Shown one piece after another: positions 8,368-10,782 of a stretch of 10,782 nt of DNA (its first letter is position 1; the number at the start of each line of letters is the position of its first letter). The stretch is taken from contig JACMQE010000091.1 in NCBI GenBank assembly GCA_014377145.1, positions 1-10,782 on the forward strand, read 5' to 3'. The stretch is from Glaciimonas sp. Its GTDB lineage: Bacteria; Pseudomonadota; Gammaproteobacteria; Burkholderiales; Burkholderiaceae. The notes under the pieces are model-generated. The model was given only the letters and a program-made list of their open reading frames with translations. It was not told the origin of the DNA and did not search any database. Position numbers and translations under genes: made by a program.

Positions 8368-8373
8368 GTACGA

Positions 8374-8379
8374 ATTGTA
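8374..8379 (-). promoter_or_regulatory. possible -10 box of the rpfE-like/recJ operon
   Basis: TACAAT on the - strand, seven bases before the ATG at 8367. A transcript start at the normal distance would fall at or next to the start codon, implying a leaderless or near-leaderless mRNA. That agrees with the lack of a ribosome binding site, but the -35 region is poor (TTTCCA at a 19-base spacing). Confidence 0.25.
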
Positions 8380-8634
8380 TGGTATCTGGACCAGCGGGTG
8401 GAAAGCGTTGTTTGCGATACGCGTCTTGTTGCAGATCAGTATTGCAGGTCTGGGGTTCTTTGTTTACAAAGGTGGGGGCAAGATCACTTTACGGAAGGCT
8501 ATCGCATTCTGCTAAATTTCTTAGACTAAAGATCTCTCAAGAAAAAATCATGAATCAGAACAAACAATTAAGATCAACTGAAACAGAAACACAAAGATCA
8601 AAAACCGATTTTTATCGTAATGGACAACGCTTCT

Positions 8635-8656
8635 CTACATCATGATATTGATGTAG
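8635..8656. repeat. 8-bp hairpin at the edge of the MITE-like element
   Basis: CTACATCA (8635-8642) and TGATGTAG (8649-8656) are perfect reverse complements around a 6-base loop, TGATAT. The right arm runs into the first base of the 99-bp inverted-repeat element. No T-run follows, so it is not a normal terminator. Confidence 0.55.
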
Positions 8657-8754
8657 GACTTATGCAAAACCGTCGAGTAGCATTTTGCTTTTCTAGCCTT
8701 ACTAGCGTACTGTTCTCGTCGGCACGCCTTGCTGGGACAGTTTTGCGTAAGCCT
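8656..8754. mobile_element. 99-bp MITE-like element with 19-bp terminal inverted repeats
   Basis: Left end GGACTTATGCAAAACCGTC (8656-8674) and right end, read on the other strand, AGGCTTACGCAAAACTGTC (8754-8736) agree at 15 of 19 positions; all four differences are transitions. Both ends are flanked by TA (8654-8655 and 8755-8756), as expected for a TA target-site duplication. The 61-base interior has no meaningful ORF. The ends look like those of small DDE insertion sequences (IS5- or IS630-type, from memory), so this may be a non-autonomous derivative or the remnant of an internally deleted IS. The two arms can also fold into a long imperfect hairpin in RNA. Confidence 0.6.
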
Positions 8755-8928
8755 TAACATTGATGCTCTACCTGATCGGACAATCTCATATTTTGGTATT
8801 TTGGCGGTCAAGTAGATTATTAGAAAATGAAAGTACAAAAATTTTCATATTTGTTAGACATTATTGAGGAAGTTATCTCTCTCCTGAAGTAATACTTTTA
8901 TGTGGTTTCTTTTCAAGATTGTAAATAA

Positions 8929-8945
8929 ATATGTGTTAAACATAT
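8929..8945. repeat. short inverted repeat upstream of lolC
   Basis: ATATGT (8929-8934) and ACATAT (8940-8945) flank GTTAA. It lies about 40 bases before a TTATAA (8984-8989) that could be the lolC -10 box, a possible operator position. In AT-rich DNA a 6-bp arm is weak evidence. Confidence 0.2.
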
Positions 8946-8983
8946 CGGAATAGGTAATTGGGTGTTCGATTTAGTTACAAACC

Positions 8984-8989
8984 TTATAA
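8984..8989 (+). promoter_or_regulatory. possible lolC -10 box
   Basis: TTATAA lies 48 bases before the lolC start. The -35 region is not clear: TTGGGT (8958-8963) has a 20-base spacer. It overlaps the AAGGA (8988-8992) that precedes a 7-codon leader frame, so it cannot be the promoter if that leader frame is translated; the two readings exclude each other. Confidence 0.2.
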
Positions 8990-9002
8990 GGACTGCTGAA
9001 TT

Positions 9003-9026
9003 ATGGCAGACAGCTGGCTGATTTAG
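9003..9026 (+). CDS. possible 7-codon leader ORF before lolC
   Basis: ATG at 9003 with AAGGA (8988-8992) ten bases upstream encodes MADSWLI and stops at TAG (9024-9026). The last bases of the stop codon are the first bases of the lolC Shine-Dalgarno AGGGAG (9025-9030), so ribosomes ending here would be placed to reinitiate at the lolC TTG. It could be chance; only the spacing and the overlap support it. Confidence 0.2.
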   Translation: MADSWLI

Positions 9027-9037
9027 GGAGCCTAGAA

Positions 9038-10303
9038 TTGAGCATTTTTAAAAATTTACCGTTTGAGTGGCAGGTTGGCATTCGTTATACGCGGGCTGGA
9101 AAGCGTAGTGGTCGGAATAGCTTCATTTCCTTTATTTCATTGATATCAATGGCTGGGATTGCGCTGGGTGTTGCTGCGTTGATCGTGGTATTGTCAGTAA
9201 TGAATGGTTTTCAAAAAGAGGTGCGGGACCGGATGTTATCGGTGCTGGCGCATATCGAAGTATTTGATGGCTCCGGCCAGATGCCAAACTGGGAGGAGGT
9301 CGCCAAGCAGACACTTAAGAATAAAGAAGTGATTGGTGCTGCTCCCTATGTAGAGGCGCAAGCCATGCTGACGCGGGATGGAGAATTACGTGGCGTTGGT
9401 ATTCGTGGCGTGCTACCTTCAGAAGAACCAAACGTGTCGGACGTGGCTAAGCAGACTAAACAGGGTAATTTTAATGATCTAAAAGCCGGTAAATTTAATA
9501 TTGTGCTTGGTATCGAGTTAGCACGCAGTTTACATGCTGGTATCGGTGACAAGGTGACAATGCTGGCGCCGCAAGGGCAGGTCACACCAGCAGGTGTTGT
9601 CCCACGATTAAAACAATTTATGGTAGTCGGAATTTTTGAGGCGGGCCATTTCGAATATGATTCTTCACTGGCTTTTATTCAGGTGGATGATGCTGAAAAG
9701 ATGTTCCGACTGAACGCGCCCTCGGGTTTACGTTTGAAAGTCAATGACATGCTACGTGCCCCGGAAGTGGCGCAGCAGTTGGCGCAGACGACGTCGGCCA
9801 ATCTCTATTTGCGCGACTGGTCACAACAGAACAGTAACTGGTTCGCTGCGGTGAAAACCGAGAAGCGCATGATGTTTATTATCCTCACACTGATTATTGC
9901 AGTCGCTGCTTTTAATTTGGTATCAATACTGGTAATGACGGTAACGGAAAAGCAGGCCGACATTGCGATTTTGCGTACGTTGGGCGCTTCGCCGGATTCG
10001 ATTATGAAAATTTTCATGATTCAAGGAGCATTGGTAGGTTTGATAGGTACCGCGCTTGGGGTCAGTTTTGGTGTGTTGGTGGCGTTGAATATCGACATCA
10101 TCGTTCCTGCGATAGAGCATTTGTTGCACGTCCAGTTTTTGCCGAAGAGCATTTACATAATTAGTGAGTTGCCATCGGATTTGCGTTGGTTAGACGTTTG
10201 GACTATTGGTGGCGTAGCCGTGATATTGGCTTTTGCTGCCACGCTGTATCCAAGTTGGTGGGCGGCGCGGGTTAAGCCAGCGGAGGCGCTGCGCTATGAA
10301 TGA
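9038..10303 (+). CDS. lolC: lipoprotein-releasing ABC transporter permease LolC/LolE
   Basis: Inner-membrane subunit of the LolCDE complex, which extracts outer-membrane lipoproteins and hands them to periplasmic LolA. The 421 residues match the family. Layout: a short cytoplasmic N terminus with FEWQVGIRYTRAGKR, TM1 about 29-55, a large periplasmic MacB-like domain about 56-275, then the FtsX-type permease part with TM2 about 278-302, TM3 about 325-357 and TM4 about 387-409. The cytoplasmic coupling stretch ..DIAILRTLGASP.. (308-319) and final PAEALRYE are typical. The start is TTG at 9038 with AGGGAG seven bases upstream; no in-frame ATG would keep the conserved N terminus. lolD follows after 51 bases. 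Only one permease gene is visible, so I cannot say whether this organism has separate LolC and LolE or a single LolC/E-type subunit. Confidence 0.96.
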   Translation: MSIFKNLPFEWQVGIRYTRAGKRSGRNSFISFISLISMAGIALGVAALIVVLSVMNGFQKEVRDRMLSVLAHIEVFDGSGQMPNWEEVAKQTLKNKEVIGAAPYVEAQAMLTRDGELRGVGIRGVLPSEEPNVSDVAKQTKQGNFNDLKAGKFNIVLGIELARSLHAGIGDKVTMLAPQGQVTPAGVVPRLKQFMVVGIFEAGHFEYDSSLAFIQVDDAEKMFRLNAPSGLRLKVNDMLRAPEVAQQLAQTTSANLYLRDWSQQNSNWFAAVKTEKRMMFIILTLIIAVAAFNLVSILVMTVTEKQADIAILRTLGASPDSIMKIFMIQGALVGLIGTALGVSFGVLVALNIDIIVPAIEHLLHVQFLPKSIYIISELPSDLRWLDVWTIGGVAVILAFAATLYPSWWAARVKPAEALRYE

Positions 10304-10354
10304 TTTCTTAATACCAACAATGGCAACTGCGCAGGTAACAGCATAGGCAACAAT

Positions 10355-10782
10355 ATGAATCAAATTATTTTGTCGAGTCGCGGTTTGGGTAAAGCCTTTA
10401 CCCAAGGCAGCTACACCGTCAAAGTCTTAGGTGGAATTAATATTGATGTATTCAAAGGTGAGCAAGTTGCCATTGTCGGCACATCGGGTTCAGGCAAGTC
10501 AACACTGCTGCATTTATTGGGTGGTTTGGACACACCAACGAATGGTAACGTTACGCTGTTAGGTAAGGATTTGCGTATTTTGGGCGAGAAAGCACGCGGC
10601 GACTTGCGTAACACTGCGCTTGGTTTTGTCTATCAGTTTCATCATCTGCTGCCGGAGTTTTCTGCACTTGATAATGTCGCCATGCCATTAATGATTCGTC
10701 GCCTGGCACGTAGCGATGCGCAAGAACAAGCGCACGCTATTTTGTCGCGGGTGGGTTTGTCCAAGCGGGTAATACACGTACC
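10355..10782 (+). CDS. lolD: lipoprotein-releasing ABC transporter ATPase LolD, 3' end missing
   Basis: ATP-hydrolysing subunit that powers lipoprotein release by LolC/E. 142 full codons are visible (family about 230). Walker A is GTSGSGKST at residues 42-50, followed by [12 protein letters not shown]; the Q-loop region reads [23 protein letters not shown], a LolD hallmark. The signature motif, Walker B and H-loop lie outside the window. The ATG at 10355 is the only start that keeps the family N terminus; the ribosome binding site is weak (AGG at 10345-10347). The spacer after lolC has short frames starting in ATGAATGA at the lolC stop, but all close quickly. The last visible codons read KRVIHV where the family usually has an HRP-like sequence; this is too near the edge to interpret. 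Confidence 0.95.
   Translation, partial: MNQIILSSRGLGKAFTQGSYTVKVLGGINIDVFKGEQVAIVGTSGSGKSTLLHLLGGLDTPTNGNVTLLGKDLRILGEKARGDLRNTALGFVYQFHHLLPEFSALDNVAMPLMIRRLARSDAQEQAHAILSRVGLSKRVIHV

Larger units (their letters stand above)
8368..9037. other. 670-base gene-less divergent region
   Basis: It lies between the divergent rpfE-like gene and lolC. From left to right: upstream region of the rpfE-like gene, a stretch without recognisable genes (8400-8634), a small hairpin (8635-8656), a MITE-like element (8656-8754), then AT-rich DNA leading to the lolC leader. A 31-codon frame, 8550-8645 (+), starting MNQNKQLRSTETETQ, has only a weak AAGA before it and resembles nothing I know. I see no tRNA or CRISPR repeats. 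The length is unusual for this tightly packed window and hints at insertion or decay of older sequence. Confidence 0.6.

Noticed and set aside
8470..8605. AAGATCA-like words repeated several times, considered as a repeat array or operator cluster
   Set aside because: Spacing is irregular, the words are short and the flanks unrelated; this is expected in AT-rich DNA.
8379..8645. 88-codon frame on the + strand before lolC
   Set aside because: Its GTG start has no ribosome binding site and lies in the upstream region of the divergent rpfE-like gene. Only the last 31 codons start with ATG, and these resemble nothing known.
1..10782. tRNA, rRNA, CRISPR array, prophage or defence genes
   Set aside because: I looked for cloverleaf-like inverted repeats, regular direct repeats and recognisable proteins of these kinds and saw none.

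Overview
The window is chromosomal core DNA from a Gram-negative betaproteobacterium, most likely Burkholderiales and close to Oxalobacteraceae (Herminiimonas/Glaciimonas-like). I infer this from the wording of the RF2, LysRS, HscA and LolC/E proteins and from gene order; no search was run. Base composition looks moderate, with AT-rich intergenic stretches. Almost every gene is a recognisable housekeeping gene, and I see no undescribed multi-gene system. The unexplained material is in the non-coding stretches.

Layout: (1) 1-2121, + strand: the 3' part of an isc (iron-sulfur assembly) operon, with hscA (5' end cut by the window), fdx and iscX. (2) 2122-2368: gap between convergent genes, with a strong bidirectional hairpin terminator and a possible promoter that could make a short RNA. 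(3) 2369-8367, - strand, transcribed right to left: a conserved RpfE/phosphoglycerate-mutase-like protein, recJ (4-base overlap with it), a 368-base gap carrying the prfB promoter, prfB (RF2, with the classic autoregulatory +1 programmed frameshift), then lysS. The rpfE-recJ-prfB-lysS grouping recalls the chromosomal rpf neighbourhood of Xanthomonas. (4) 8368-9037: a 670-base gene-less divergent region with a 99-bp terminal-inverted-repeat element flanked by TA dinucleotides (MITE-like), small hairpins and the lolC leader. (5) 9038-10782, + strand: lolC/E and the start of lolD (cut by the window), the inner-membrane ABC transporter that releases lipoproteins to LolA.

Functionally, HscA and Fdx serve Fe-S cluster biogenesis with IscX as accessory; prfB and lysS form a translation pair (termination and tRNA-Lys charging); recJ is a single-strand exonuclease of DNA repair; LolC/E with LolD sort outer-membrane lipoproteins. 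The most interesting observations are the intact RF2 recoding site, the MITE-like element, the RpfE-like protein with no visible mutase active site, and the possible small RNA downstream of iscX.
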